Source of the DNA: Dehalococcoidia bacterium
GTDB lineage: Bacteria > Chloroflexota > Dehalococcoidia > UBA2979
Direction: 5' to 3'
Length of the DNA stretch: 64,000 nt
NCBI GenBank assembly: GCA_023228825.1
Contig: JALOAL010000012.1
Coordinates: forward strand, 23,170 to 87,169
The position numbers and the translations under genes were made by a program. Numbering within the stretch: position 1 is the stretch's first letter; every line of letters starts with the position of its first letter. The notes beneath the pieces are model-generated. The model was not told the DNA's origin, did no database searches, and saw nothing but the letters and a program-made list of their open reading frames with translations. Positions 8,336 to 16,496 of this stretch are shown here, one piece after another.

Positions 8336-10138
8336 ATGGCCGCCATGGGCCTCCCTGCGGACCGGTACGTGCGCGCGCTGCTCGAATCGCTCTACCAGGG
8401 TGGGGTGCGTCACGTGGTGGTCGCGCCCGGCTCCCGCAATACTCCGCTCACCACCGCCCTCACCGCCGCCGGATCGCCCTTCCGGCCATGGCTGCACCTG
8501 GACGAGCGTTCCGCCGCCTACTTCGCGCTCGGCATGGCGAGGCAACTCGGTGAGCCGGTGGCGGTCACCTGCACGTCCGGCACCGCCGCCGCGAACTTCC
8601 TCCCCGCCGCCGTGGAGGCGCGCCTCTCCCGCGTGCCGCTGATCCTCCTCACGGCAGATCGTCCGCCCGAGGCGCGCGACGTGGGGGCCTCGCAGACCGT
8701 GGACCAGGTGGGCATGTTCGGTAGCCACGTGAAGTGGGCGGCCGACCTGCCGGTGGCGGAGCAGGGCGCGCTGGACGAACTGGTGCGCTACGCTCGCTCC
8801 GCCGGCGCCCGCGCCGCCGCCGTGGCGTCGGAGGCCCCCGCCGGCCCGGCGCACCTCAACATCCCCTTCCGCGAGCCGCTGATCGAGGCGGGAGACGCGC
8901 CCTTCGAGGGCATCGACCCGCCCGCAGCGCGCATCGCCGCGCCGCCGCCCGCGCCGTCCTCGGAAGTCGTTCAACGCCTTGCTGCGATGCTCCCGGGGCG
9001 TCGAGGGCTGATCGTGTGCGGGCCGGAGTCAGCGCCGCTGCCGGCGGGGGAGATCGTCGCGCTCGGGGCCGCCCTCGGCTGGCCGGTCGTGGCGGACCCA
9101 CTGTCGGGGCTGCGCACGGGCGGGCACGACCGTTCCGGCGTGATCGACTGCGCGGACGCCCTGGTGCGCGAGGCGGGCTTCGCCTCCGCCGCCGTCCCGC
9201 AGGTGGTGCTGCGCTTCGGCGCGGCAATGACCTCCAAGCCCTTCAACACCTGGCTTGCCACCACGCACCCTGACCGAGTGCACCGCATCGTGGTGGACGC
9301 CGCCGGCCCGGCGACCGCGGGCTGGCGCGACCCGGACCTGCAGGCGGACGAGTCGATTGAGGCGGACCCCGGCGCCTTCGCCTCCGCGCTCACGGCCGCC
9401 CTGGCGGGACATGCGCCGGATCGCGCCTACCTCGACCTGTGGGCCACCGCGAACGATGCGGCGCGCACGGCCATGCGCCAGGCCGTCGACGACATCGCCG
9501 CCGCCGGCGAGCCATTCGAGGGCCGCCCGGTGCTGGACCTCGCGGCTGCCCTCGCCGCCAGCGCGGGGCCCTCCGGCGCCACGCTCGTCGCCGGGAACTC
9601 GATGCCCGTGCGGGACATCGACTCGTTCCTGTTCAGCATGGAGCAGGACGTGCGCGTGGTGGGCACGCGTGGCGCCTCCGGGATCGACGGCGTGGTCTCC
9701 GGCGCCGTGGGCGCTGCGGCGGCCTCGGACGGGCCGGTGGCGCTCCTGATCGGGGACCTGTCGTTCCTGCACGACCTGAACGGCCTGTGGCCGGTGGCGC
9801 GACACGGACTGAACCTGACGGTGGTGCTGGTGAACAACAACGGCGGCGGCATCTTCTCCTTCCTGCCGCAGCGCACCGCCACACCCGCGCGCTTCGACGA
9901 GTGGTGGGGCACCCCGCATGGCCTGGACCTCTCGCACGCCGTCGCGCTGCACGGTGGACGCCACACCGTGCTCGGCGCAGGCGCCGAGGTCGACGCGATC
10001 GCCGCCGCCCTCGCACGGCCGGGGCTGGACGTGCTGGAGTTGCGCACGGATCGCGAGCGCAACGTGGCGCTGCACGGCCAGGTGTGGGGCCGCGCCGCGG
10101 AGGCTATCCGCGCCACCCTCGCGCCGGTCGAGGCGTGA
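8336..10138 (+). CDS. menD: SEPHCHC synthase (2-succinyl-5-enolpyruvyl-6-hydroxy-3-cyclohexene-1-carboxylate synthase)
   Basis: MenD is a thiamine-diphosphate enzyme that joins 2-oxoglutarate to isochorismate. The 600-residue product shows the N-terminal PGSRNTPLT and LDERSAAYFALGMA (with the catalytic Glu), CTSGTAAANF, and the C-terminal cofactor-binding GDLSFLHDLNGL and NNNGGGIFSFLPQ. Length is typical of the family. Start choice is open: ATG 8336 and ATG 8345 are in frame. TAGGAT at 8332-8337 sits seven bases before 8345 and could be a -10 box for a leaderless start. The gene ends 19 bases before menH. Confidence 0.95.
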   Translation: MAAMGLPADRYVRALLESLYQGGVRHVVVAPGSRNTPLTTALTAAGSPFRPWLHLDERSAAYFALGMARQLGEPVAVTCTSGTAAANFLPAAVEARLSRVPLILLTADRPPEARDVGASQTVDQVGMFGSHVKWAADLPVAEQGALDELVRYARSAGARAAAVASEAPAGPAHLNIPFREPLIEAGDAPFEGIDPPAARIAAPPPAPSSEVVQRLAAMLPGRRGLIVCGPESAPLPAGEIVALGAALGWPVVADPLSGLRTGGHDRSGVIDCADALVREAGFASAAVPQVVLRFGAAMTSKPFNTWLATTHPDRVHRIVVDAAGPATAGWRDPDLQADESIEADPGAFASALTAALAGHAPDRAYLDLWATANDAARTAMRQAVDDIAAAGEPFEGRPVLDLAAALAASAGPSGATLVAGNSMPVRDIDSFLFSMEQDVRVVGTRGASGIDGVVSGAVGAAAASDGPVALLIGDLSFLHDLNGLWPVARHGLNLTVVLVNNNGGGIFSFLPQRTATPARFDEWWGTPHGLDLSHAVALHGGRHTVLGAGAEVDAIAAALARPGLDVLELRTDRERNVALHGQVWGRAAEAIRATLAPVEA

Positions 10139-10157
10139 CGATGGGCTCGGCGTAGCG

Positions 10158-10991
10158 GTGGGGCACATCACGGTCGATGGCCTGGACTACTGGGTGGACC
10201 GCTATGGCCAGGGTCCTCCGGTCATGCTGCTGCACGGCTTCACCGGCTCCCGCAGCACCTGGTACGACCTGGTGCGACTGATCGAGGCGGAGTTCACTAC
10301 CTACTCGGTCGACCACATCGGCCACGGACGGTCCGCGTCGCCCGCCTCGGTGGAGCGCTACCGCATGGACCGCGCGGTGGACGACCTGGTGGCGGTGATG
10401 CGCGCGCTGGGGCACGAGCGCGCCGTGTGGGTGGGGTACTCGCTGGGCGGCCGCACGGCGCTACAGGTGGCCGACCGTCATCCCGAGGCCGTATCCGCGC
10501 TGGTGCTCCTCGGGGCGAGTCCCGGCCTCCCCACCGCCGAGGAGCGCGAGGCCCGCGTGCAGGCGGACGCGGCCCTGGCGCGCATGATCGAGGAGGACGG
10601 CCTGGAGACCTTCGTGGACTACTGGGCCTCCATTCCGCTGTGGGAGAGCCAGCAGACACGCCTCACCGGCCCTCAGCGCGAGGCCCTGCGTCAACAGCGC
10701 CTGGCCCAGCGCGGGGTGGGGCTCGCGAACTCGCTGAGGGGGATGGGCACCGGCTCCCAGAGGTGGCTGGGCGACCGCCTGGCAGGAGTGCGCGTGCCCG
10801 TTCTGCTCGCGGCGGGTAGTCTGGATCGCAAGTACGTGGGGATCGCTCAGGAGATGTCGGCAACGCTTCCCGAGGCGACGCTGCGGATCATCGAGGATGC
10901 CGGCCACGCCGCCCACCTCGAACAGCCCGATGCGTTCAACTCCACCGTGCTCGAGTTCTTGCGTGGCGTGCGGGCCAGACTCAGCGAGTAG
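10158..10991 (+). CDS. menH: 2-succinyl-6-hydroxy-2,4-cyclohexadiene-1-carboxylate synthase (SHCHC synthase)
   Basis: MenH removes pyruvate from the MenD product. The 277-residue alpha/beta hydrolase has LLHGFTGSRSTW (oxyanion hole), the nucleophile elbow GYSLGG near residue 95, the acid in GSLDRK and the histidine in DAGHAAHLEQP. GTG 10158 is the best start, 20 bases past the menD stop, though no strong ribosome-binding site is seen. Its position between menD and menA makes the MenH assignment much stronger than sequence family alone. Confidence 0.9.
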   Translation: MGHITVDGLDYWVDRYGQGPPVMLLHGFTGSRSTWYDLVRLIEAEFTTYSVDHIGHGRSASPASVERYRMDRAVDDLVAVMRALGHERAVWVGYSLGGRTALQVADRHPEAVSALVLLGASPGLPTAEEREARVQADAALARMIEEDGLETFVDYWASIPLWESQQTRLTGPQREALRQQRLAQRGVGLANSLRGMGTGSQRWLGDRLAGVRVPVLLAAGSLDRKYVGIAQEMSATLPEATLRIIEDAGHAAHLEQPDAFNSTVLEFLRGVRARLSE

Positions 10992-11068
10992 GCAGCCGCC
11001 CCCATCCGTGACAGGGCCCCGTCCGCTGGAGGGCAGCCCGACGGGAGAGACGGTACGGAACGCCGCCA

Positions 11069-11974
11069 TTGCCTAACTCACACGCCCTTCCCGCCCCCGG
11101 TAGTCTGCGCGCATGGATCCTCGCGATCCGTCCGCCCACCCTCACCGCCGCCATCGTGCCCGTGGCCATTGGCACCAGCGTGGCCTTCCGTGATGGCTAC
11201 CGCGAGTGGCCAGCCGCCCTTGCCGCGCTGGTGGGGGCGTTGGCCCTGCAGATCGGCGCCAACTTCGCGAACGACCTCTCGGACTACCGCCGTGGCGCGG
11301 ACAATGACTCCCGCCTGGGCCCGCCGAGGGCGACGCAACTGGGTCTGCTGACGCAGCGACAGGTCATCGGCGCCATCTTTACGTCATTCGGCATCGCCAC
11401 ATTCGTGGGGCTCTACCTCGTCTACATCGGCGGCTGGCCCATCATCGCGATCGGCCTTGCCTCCATGGTGGCGGCGGTCACCTACACCGGCGGTCCGTGG
11501 CCCTTCGGCTACCGAGGGCTGGGCGAGGTGTTCGTCTTCATCTTCTTCGGCGTGGTGGCGGTGGCTGGTACCTATTACGTGCAGGCCGGCGAGGTCACCG
11601 GCGCGGTCATTGCCGCCTCGATCCCCATATCGCTGACCGTGACCGCCATCCTGGTGGTGAATAACGTCCGCGACATCGACACGGACCGCCTGGCCGGGAA
11701 GTTCACGCTGGCGGTCTACCTCGGACGGCGGCTGGCGCGAACGGAGTTTGTGCTGGTGGTGGCGGGCGCGTACCTCGCGTCCGCCTCGCTTTGGCTGCTC
11801 GGCGGGTTCTCGGGCTGGGTGCTGCTCTCATGGCTCTCGGTGCCGGCCGCGTTCGTCCCGGTGGGGGCGGTCATGGCGAGTACGGACGGTCCGTCCCTGA
11901 ACCAGGCGCTGCGCTCCACGGCGCGGCTGCACCTCCTCTTCGGCATGTTGCTGGCGGTCGGCGTCTCGGTATGA
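11069..11974 (+). CDS. menA: 1,4-dihydroxy-2-naphthoate polyprenyltransferase
   Basis: MenA is a UbiA-family membrane enzyme that prenylates DHNA to demethylmenaquinone. The 301-residue protein begins with the typical AIRPPTLTAAIVPV and has the two Asp-rich, magnesium-diphosphate-binding motifs NDLSDYRRGAD (near residue 67) and NNVRDIDTDRLAGK (near 197). About eight hydrophobic segments follow in UbiA order. The start is TTG 11069; the nearby ATG at 11112 is in another frame. Its stop overlaps the menC start as ATGA. Confidence 0.92.
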   Translation: MPNSHALPAPGSLRAWILAIRPPTLTAAIVPVAIGTSVAFRDGYREWPAALAALVGALALQIGANFANDLSDYRRGADNDSRLGPPRATQLGLLTQRQVIGAIFTSFGIATFVGLYLVYIGGWPIIAIGLASMVAAVTYTGGPWPFGYRGLGEVFVFIFFGVVAVAGTYYVQAGEVTGAVIAASIPISLTVTAILVVNNVRDIDTDRLAGKFTLAVYLGRRLARTEFVLVVAGAYLASASLWLLGGFSGWVLLSWLSVPAAFVPVGAVMASTDGPSLNQALRSTARLHLLFGMLLAVGVSV

Positions 11975-13098
11975 CCTCGGCGCCGGGGATGCAGGGCGAT
12001 CGCCCGGCGGTGCGTGAACTCCGCTGGAGGCCGTTCCGTCTGCGGATGCGCCACCGTTTCCAGGCCGCCCACGGTGCACTCGAAGACCGCGAGGGCGTGT
12101 TGAGTAGCCTCCGCGACGCGGATGGCCGCGTCGGTGTCGGCGAGGCGTCGCCCATGCCCTCCCTCGGCCACGGCAGCATCACCGACGTGCTCGCGCTCCT
12201 CGAGGCCCACCGCGCGGACCTCCTGGATCCGGCCTGCGCCGCGGGCCTGGCCGGGCTGGGAGCGGACGCGCTGCGCTGCGCGCTGGACGTCGCCTCACTG
12301 GACCTGCGTGCGCAGGCCGGCGGACGGAGCGTGGCTTCGCTGCTGGCGGTCGCGCCGCCGGCGCCGTGGGTGATGTCGAACGCCGTCATCGGCGGGGGCT
12401 CGCCGCAGGAGGTCGCGCAGTACGGCCGCGCGGCCGTGGAGCACGGGTATGCGGTGCTGAAGGTGAAGGTCGGCGTCGCCTCGGTCAGCGAGGACCACCG
12501 GCGTCTCTCCAGCCTGCGGGAGGCGTGCCCGGAGGCGGTGCTCCGCCTGGACGCGAACGGCGCCTGGGACGAAGCCACCGCCCGCGAGGCGTCCGAGGCG
12601 TTCGCCCCGCTGGGCATTGAACTCCTCGAACAGCCGGTGGCGGCCCCGCAGGTGGGGGCGCTCGCCCGCCTGCGGGCGCACGGGCCGATGCGCATCGCAG
12701 CGGACGAGGCGGTGGGCGACCCGGAGACGCTCGCGCGCGTCCTCGACGAACGCGCGGCCGACCTGCTGGTGTTGAAACCGATGGTGCTCGGCGGGCTCAC
12801 CGCCGCGGCTGAAGTGGCCGCCCGGGCGGCGCAGCGCGGTATCAGCGCCTTCGTGACCACCACGTTCGACTCCTCCATCGGCACGGCGGCGGCGCTCCAT
12901 CTTGCGGCGGCGCTGCCGGCAGACGTGGCGCACGGCCTCGCCACGGGCGAGCACCTGGCCACCGACCTCACGGCGACCACCCTGGCCCCCGAGCGCGGCC
13001 GGCTGGCCCTGCCCGTGGCGCACGGCCTGGGCGTCACCGTGGACGAGGCGGCGCTGGAGGCCGCGGCCACCGCGCCGTGGCGGAGCGCCGAAGGCTAG
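11971..13098 (+). CDS. menC: o-Succinylbenzoate synthase
   Basis: MenC, an enolase-superfamily dehydratase, turns SHCHC into o-succinylbenzoate. The 375-residue protein has the catalytic lysines in KVKVG (near residue 164) and LVLKPMV (near 268). The metal ligands are in DANGAW, ELLEQP and AADEAVG. These are the hallmarks of the OSBS branch, although N-succinylamino-acid racemases look the same; the men operon decides. ATG 11971 overlaps the menA stop (ATGA), so translation is probably coupled. Confidence 0.92.
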   Translation: MTSAPGMQGDRPAVRELRWRPFRLRMRHRFQAAHGALEDREGVLSSLRDADGRVGVGEASPMPSLGHGSITDVLALLEAHRADLLDPACAAGLAGLGADALRCALDVASLDLRAQAGGRSVASLLAVAPPAPWVMSNAVIGGGSPQEVAQYGRAAVEHGYAVLKVKVGVASVSEDHRRLSSLREACPEAVLRLDANGAWDEATAREASEAFAPLGIELLEQPVAAPQVGALARLRAHGPMRIAADEAVGDPETLARVLDERAADLLVLKPMVLGGLTAAAEVAARAAQRGISAFVTTTFDSSIGTAAALHLAAALPADVAHGLATGEHLATDLTATTLAPERGRLALPVAHGLGVTVDEAALEAAATAPWRSAEG

Positions 13099-13100
13099 CG

Positions 13101-14591
13101 ATGCCTCCCGGAACGGCGCGCACCGTCTCCATTGACATCCGCGACTGGGTGGCGGAGCGCGCTCGCACCCACCCGCACCACCTGGCCCTCGAGTGCGAGG
13201 ACGAACGCCTGACCTACGTCGACCTGGACAGGCGCGTGGCGCGCACCGCCGCTGGCCTGAGGGCTGCCGGGCTGTCCGAGGGCGCGCCGGTGGCGGTGCT
13301 CGCCGGGAACGGCGTGCCGATCGCAGTGCTCGCACACGCCACGCCTCGCGCCGGCGGGCTGTTCATGCCGCTCAACGCGCGCCTCTCCGCCGCCGAGATG
13401 GCGTACCAGTTGCGAGACTCGGGCGCTCGCCTGCTTGTGGCCACGCGCGAGTTCGCCCCGCTTGCCGGTGAAGCCGCCGGCGGCCTCGATGTGACCGTCC
13501 TTGACGCGGACGACGCCGGTTGGCTGCCGGACGCGGGCATCGAGGGCGAGACGGCGATCGATGCGGCGCGTCCGCATAGCGTGATCTACACCTCCGGCAC
13601 CACGGGGCGGCCGAAGGGGGCGGTGCTGACGCACGGCAACTTCTACTGGAGCGCCGTGGCGTCCGCGGCGAACCTCGGGTTGGCGGAGGGGGACCGCTGG
13701 CTGGCGTGCATGCCGCTGTTCCACGTGGGCGGCCTCTCAATCCTGCTGCGCTCCGCCATCTACGGCACGACCGCCGTGATCCACGAGCGCTTCGACGAGA
13801 CGCGCGTGAACCACGCCCTGCGCCACCAGGGCGTCACGCTCCTCTCGGTCGTCGCCACCATGCTCACCCGTATGTTCGAGGCCGACCCGGAGCCATACCC
13901 GCAGACCGTGCGCTCGGTGCTCCTGGGCGGAGGGCCCGCGCCACGGCCACTGCTGGAGGCCGCCCGCGACCGAGGCCTGCCCGTCCTGCAGACGTACGGC
14001 CTGACGGAGACGGCGTCGCAGGTGGCCACGCTCTCCCCGGAGGACGCGCTGCGCAAACTCGGCTCGGCGGGCCTGCCGCTCCTCTCCTCCACCGTCCGGA
14101 TCGAGGTCGACGGCCGCGCGGCGGGGGTGGGCGAGGTAGGCGAGATCCTGGTCGCCGGCCCCACCGTGTGCGCGGGCTACCTCGGACGGCCGGACGCGAC
14201 GGCCCAGGCGATCCGCGACGGCTGGCTGCACACCGGCGACCTCGGCACCCTGGACGGCGAGGGCTACCTCTACATCGCCGACCGCCGCGACGACCTGATC
14301 GTGAGCGGCGGAGAGAACGTCTACCCCGCGGAGGTAGAGTCGGCGCTGCTCGCCGCCCCCGGTGTGTCCGAGTGCGCCGTGGTGGGCCTGCCGGACGATC
14401 GGTGGGGCGCCGTTGTGGTCGCCGTGGTCGTCGGCGAGGCCACCGAGGCAACCCTCGAAGCCCACGCCCGCGCCGCCCTCGCGGGGTACAAGGTGCCCCG
14501 GCGCTTCGAGTCGTGGCCGGGCCCGCTCCCCCGCACGGCGTCCGGGAAGTTGCAGCGCCACCTGGTCCGCCATCGCCTGATGCAGGGCTGA
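13101..14591 (+). CDS. menE: o-Succinylbenzoate-CoA ligase
   Basis: MenE activates o-succinylbenzoate as the CoA thioester. The 496-residue adenylate-forming enzyme has the P-loop YTSGTTGRPKG near residue 163, QTYGLTETAS, the hinge GDLGTLDGEGYLYIADRRDD and the C-terminal catalytic lysine in PRTASGKLQRH. GAAGG lies six bases before ATG 13101, two bases after the menC stop. It is the last gene of the cluster. A closely related acyl-CoA ligase is the only alternative and is unlikely in this setting. Confidence 0.92.
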   Translation: MPPGTARTVSIDIRDWVAERARTHPHHLALECEDERLTYVDLDRRVARTAAGLRAAGLSEGAPVAVLAGNGVPIAVLAHATPRAGGLFMPLNARLSAAEMAYQLRDSGARLLVATREFAPLAGEAAGGLDVTVLDADDAGWLPDAGIEGETAIDAARPHSVIYTSGTTGRPKGAVLTHGNFYWSAVASAANLGLAEGDRWLACMPLFHVGGLSILLRSAIYGTTAVIHERFDETRVNHALRHQGVTLLSVVATMLTRMFEADPEPYPQTVRSVLLGGGPAPRPLLEAARDRGLPVLQTYGLTETASQVATLSPEDALRKLGSAGLPLLSSTVRIEVDGRAAGVGEVGEILVAGPTVCAGYLGRPDATAQAIRDGWLHTGDLGTLDGEGYLYIADRRDDLIVSGGENVYPAEVESALLAAPGVSECAVVGLPDDRWGAVVVAVVVGEATEATLEAHARAALAGYKVPRRFESWPGPLPRTASGKLQRHLVRHRLMQG

Positions 14592-14615
14592 TCGCCCGCG
14601 ACAGCCTCCAACTCC

Positions 14616-14631
14616 CGCAGGCGTGCCTGCG
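14616..14631. terminator. Short hairpin after the men operon
   Basis: CGCAGG (14616-14621) and CCTGCG (14626-14631) form a perfect stem with a four-base loop 25 bases after the menE stop. There is no T-run, so termination efficiency is doubtful. Confidence 0.4.
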
Positions 14632-14751
14632 TACTGCCCGGCCTGTGCTCGCGCCGTCGATCCGGGGTACTCCAGGACGCGCTGCCGCGGGCTGCCCCGG
14701 CAGGTCAGAAGGGAGAAGGGAGAAGGAGCGCGAACAGGAACCGGACGGGCA

Positions 14752-15387
14752 TCACACCGGAGGCTGCGTACCCGTGCATGCGAGCCAGCCCTGGGCCAGC
14801 ATCCGCCGCGCGAACTGGGCGCCCGGGCAGTGGTTGACCACCGGTCGCCCGTCAAAGTCGCCGTAGTAGCGGGTGAAGATGTCCCGGTCGTCCGCCAGCG
14901 CGGCCATGCCGTCGCGGTACGCCTCCACCTCCCCGTTCCGAGGGCTGTACTCGTCCGTGACGCTGGGCGCGCTCCAGATCACCGCCTCCAGCACCGCCCG
15001 CACGGAGTCGATGCCCACGCGCACCTCAGCAAGGCGGTGGTCTTCCACGCCGAGGCGCTCGCCGAGGGCGGCGAGGGCGCCGTGCATCGCGGCGTGCCAC
15101 GCGTCCACGCGCGGTGTGTCCGCCGGCAGGTCGTGCGCGGCCCGCTGGTACGCCTCCACGACCGTGTCCTCGTCGAAGATCTCCGGGAGTTCGTCCAGCA
15201 GGGAGTGCAGGCGCGCGGCGAAGCCCGGCTCGAACTTGGAGACGAGCACCTCGTCCCGCGTGGCGCGTACCACGCGTCGGTAGCCCTCCACCCCCAGGAC
15301 GTCGTGCATCCAGGCGAGCAGCGCCGCCTCGGTCGAAGGGTCCATGTGGTGAGGATCCATGTGGTGAGGAGCCAGGTCATGAGACAT
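14752..15387 (-). CDS. Protein of unknown function, probably leaderless
   Basis: I do not recognise this 211-residue protein. It starts MSHDLAPHHMDPHHMDP, where HHMDP is duplicated by a perfect 15-base tandem repeat. It continues as a mostly helical, Asp/Glu/Arg-rich soluble domain with a late YYGDFDGRPVVNHCPGAQ segment and one more cysteine near the end. No signal peptide or membrane segment is seen. GATACT on the minus strand (15399-15394) ends six bases before ATG 15387, so the mRNA probably begins at or near the start codon. Later ATGs at 15358 and 15343 lie within the repeat. It is divergent from the metallo-hydrolase gene. Confidence 0.7.
   Translation of the reverse strand: MSHDLAPHHMDPHHMDPSTEAALLAWMHDVLGVEGYRRVVRATRDEVLVSKFEPGFAARLHSLLDELPEIFDEDTVVEAYQRAAHDLPADTPRVDAWHAAMHGALAALGERLGVEDHRLAEVRVGIDSVRAVLEAVIWSAPSVTDEYSPRNGEVEAYRDGMAALADDRDIFTRYYGDFDGRPVVNHCPGAQFARRMLAQGWLACTGTQPPV
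15341..15370. repeat. Perfect 15-base tandem duplication at a gene start
   Basis: TCCATGTGGTGAGGA occurs twice in a row (15341-15355 and 15356-15370). It adds five residues to the unknown protein and duplicates an in-frame ATG. Confidence 0.9.
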
Positions 15388-15459
15388 GGCGCGAGTATCC
15401 CACGCGAGGCCGGTGGCGGCCCCTCGTCGTGGCATACTGCCGGCGGACAGGGGGCGGCG

Positions 15460-16299
15460 ATGGCGATCCACCGGATGCAAGTTGGCAACGTGGAAATCGT
15501 GTCCGTGCCGGACGGCGCGGCCAGCCTTCCCGCGTGGCCCGTGAACTCCGCCTCGAACCCCGTGGACTGGGCCGTCTACCACGAGGCCTACCCGGAGAAC
15601 TTCCACGGCCCCGACCACCACTGGCGTATCCACAACGGCTGCTACCTGGTCCGCAGCGCCGGCCGCACCACGCTGGTGGACCTCGGCGTGGGGGTGGGGC
15701 CGTACCCGCGCTACGCGGGCATGCACGGCTCGCTCCTCGACTCACTCGCCGAGGCCGGCGTGACGCCCGAGGACATCGACGACGTCTTCCTGACCCACTC
15801 GCACCCGGACCACGTGGGCTGGGCCGTGGACGAGGAGGCCGGTCGCCCTCGCTTCCCCAGGGCGCGCTACATCCTGCACCAGAAGGACTGGGACGAGTTC
15901 ACCGGCCGCGATCCCGTGCCGCCGTTCGTGAACCGCTTCGTGCGCCCGCTCCAGGCCGCCGGGGTCCTCGACCTCCTGGAGGGCGAGTCGACGCTGTCGC
16001 CGCACCTGACCGCGATCGAGACGCCGGGCCACACGCCGGGGCACATGAGCCTGCTGGTCGCCTCGGCTGGGGAGAAGGCCGTGATCACTGGCGATGCCCT
16101 CACCAGCCCCATCTCAATCTCGCGGCCGGACATCCCCTTCGCCTCCGACTTCGACATGGACCAGGCCATCGAGACCCGCCACGCCCTGCTCGACCGTATC
16201 GAGGCGGAACGCATGCGCGTGGTGGTGGGCCACCTCGCCGAGCCCGGCTTCGGCGAGGTCGTACGGCTCGAGGGCGGCCGCTGGTTCCGAGCGCTGTAG
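15460..16299 (+). CDS. Metallo-beta-lactamase-fold hydrolase
   Basis: The 279-residue protein carries the zinc motif THSHPDHVG near residue 113, the later histidine in TPGHTPGH and the bridging aspartate in ITGDAL. This is the glyoxalase-II/lactonase type of MBL protein rather than a beta-lactamase. No signal peptide is visible, so it is likely cytoplasmic. A purine-rich GGACAGGGGG precedes ATG 15460 and CATACT at 15433-15438 may be its -10. It is divergent from the unknown gene at 14752. Substrate unknown; a lactone or thioester is typical of the family. Confidence 0.85.
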   Translation: MAIHRMQVGNVEIVSVPDGAASLPAWPVNSASNPVDWAVYHEAYPENFHGPDHHWRIHNGCYLVRSAGRTTLVDLGVGVGPYPRYAGMHGSLLDSLAEAGVTPEDIDDVFLTHSHPDHVGWAVDEEAGRPRFPRARYILHQKDWDEFTGRDPVPPFVNRFVRPLQAAGVLDLLEGESTLSPHLTAIETPGHTPGHMSLLVASAGEKAVITGDALTSPISISRPDIPFASDFDMDQAIETRHALLDRIEAERMRVVVGHLAEPGFGEVVRLEGGRWFRAL

Positions 16300-16350
16300 G
16301 GGGAGGGGGCGGACGGGGTAAATCGCCCGCCTCCTGCCTAGACTCCTCGC

Positions 16351-16446
16351 ATGACGAGCAAGCGAGGGCGACCGCCGTATCCGGGACTCGGATGGCCACC
16401 GGTTGGACGTGGTGCAGAGCCGAGACCGCACGCTCTACCTGGGTGA
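16351..16446 (+). CDS. Possible small leaderless reading frame (31 codons)
   Basis: ATG 16351 is six bases after TAGACT (16339-16344), the same geometry as the leaderless starts elsewhere. It opens a 31-codon frame rich in Arg, Gly and Pro ending at TGA 16444-16446. Composition alone does not distinguish it from noise, and no homology is recognised. It lies between the convergent MBL and ABC genes. Confidence 0.2.
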   Translation: MTSKRGRPPYPGLGWPPVGRGAEPRPHALPG

Positions 16447-16496
16447 CGCGCGGACAACGGTGGACGTGTCCGCCCTGTGTGCCGGGGAGTTAGGGC

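Noticed and set aside
11101..11114. Leaderless start at ATG 11112 for menA, with TAGTCT six bases upstream
   Set aside because: That ATG is not in the menA frame, and the MenA N-terminus AIRPPTLTAAIVPV is in the TTG 11069 frame.
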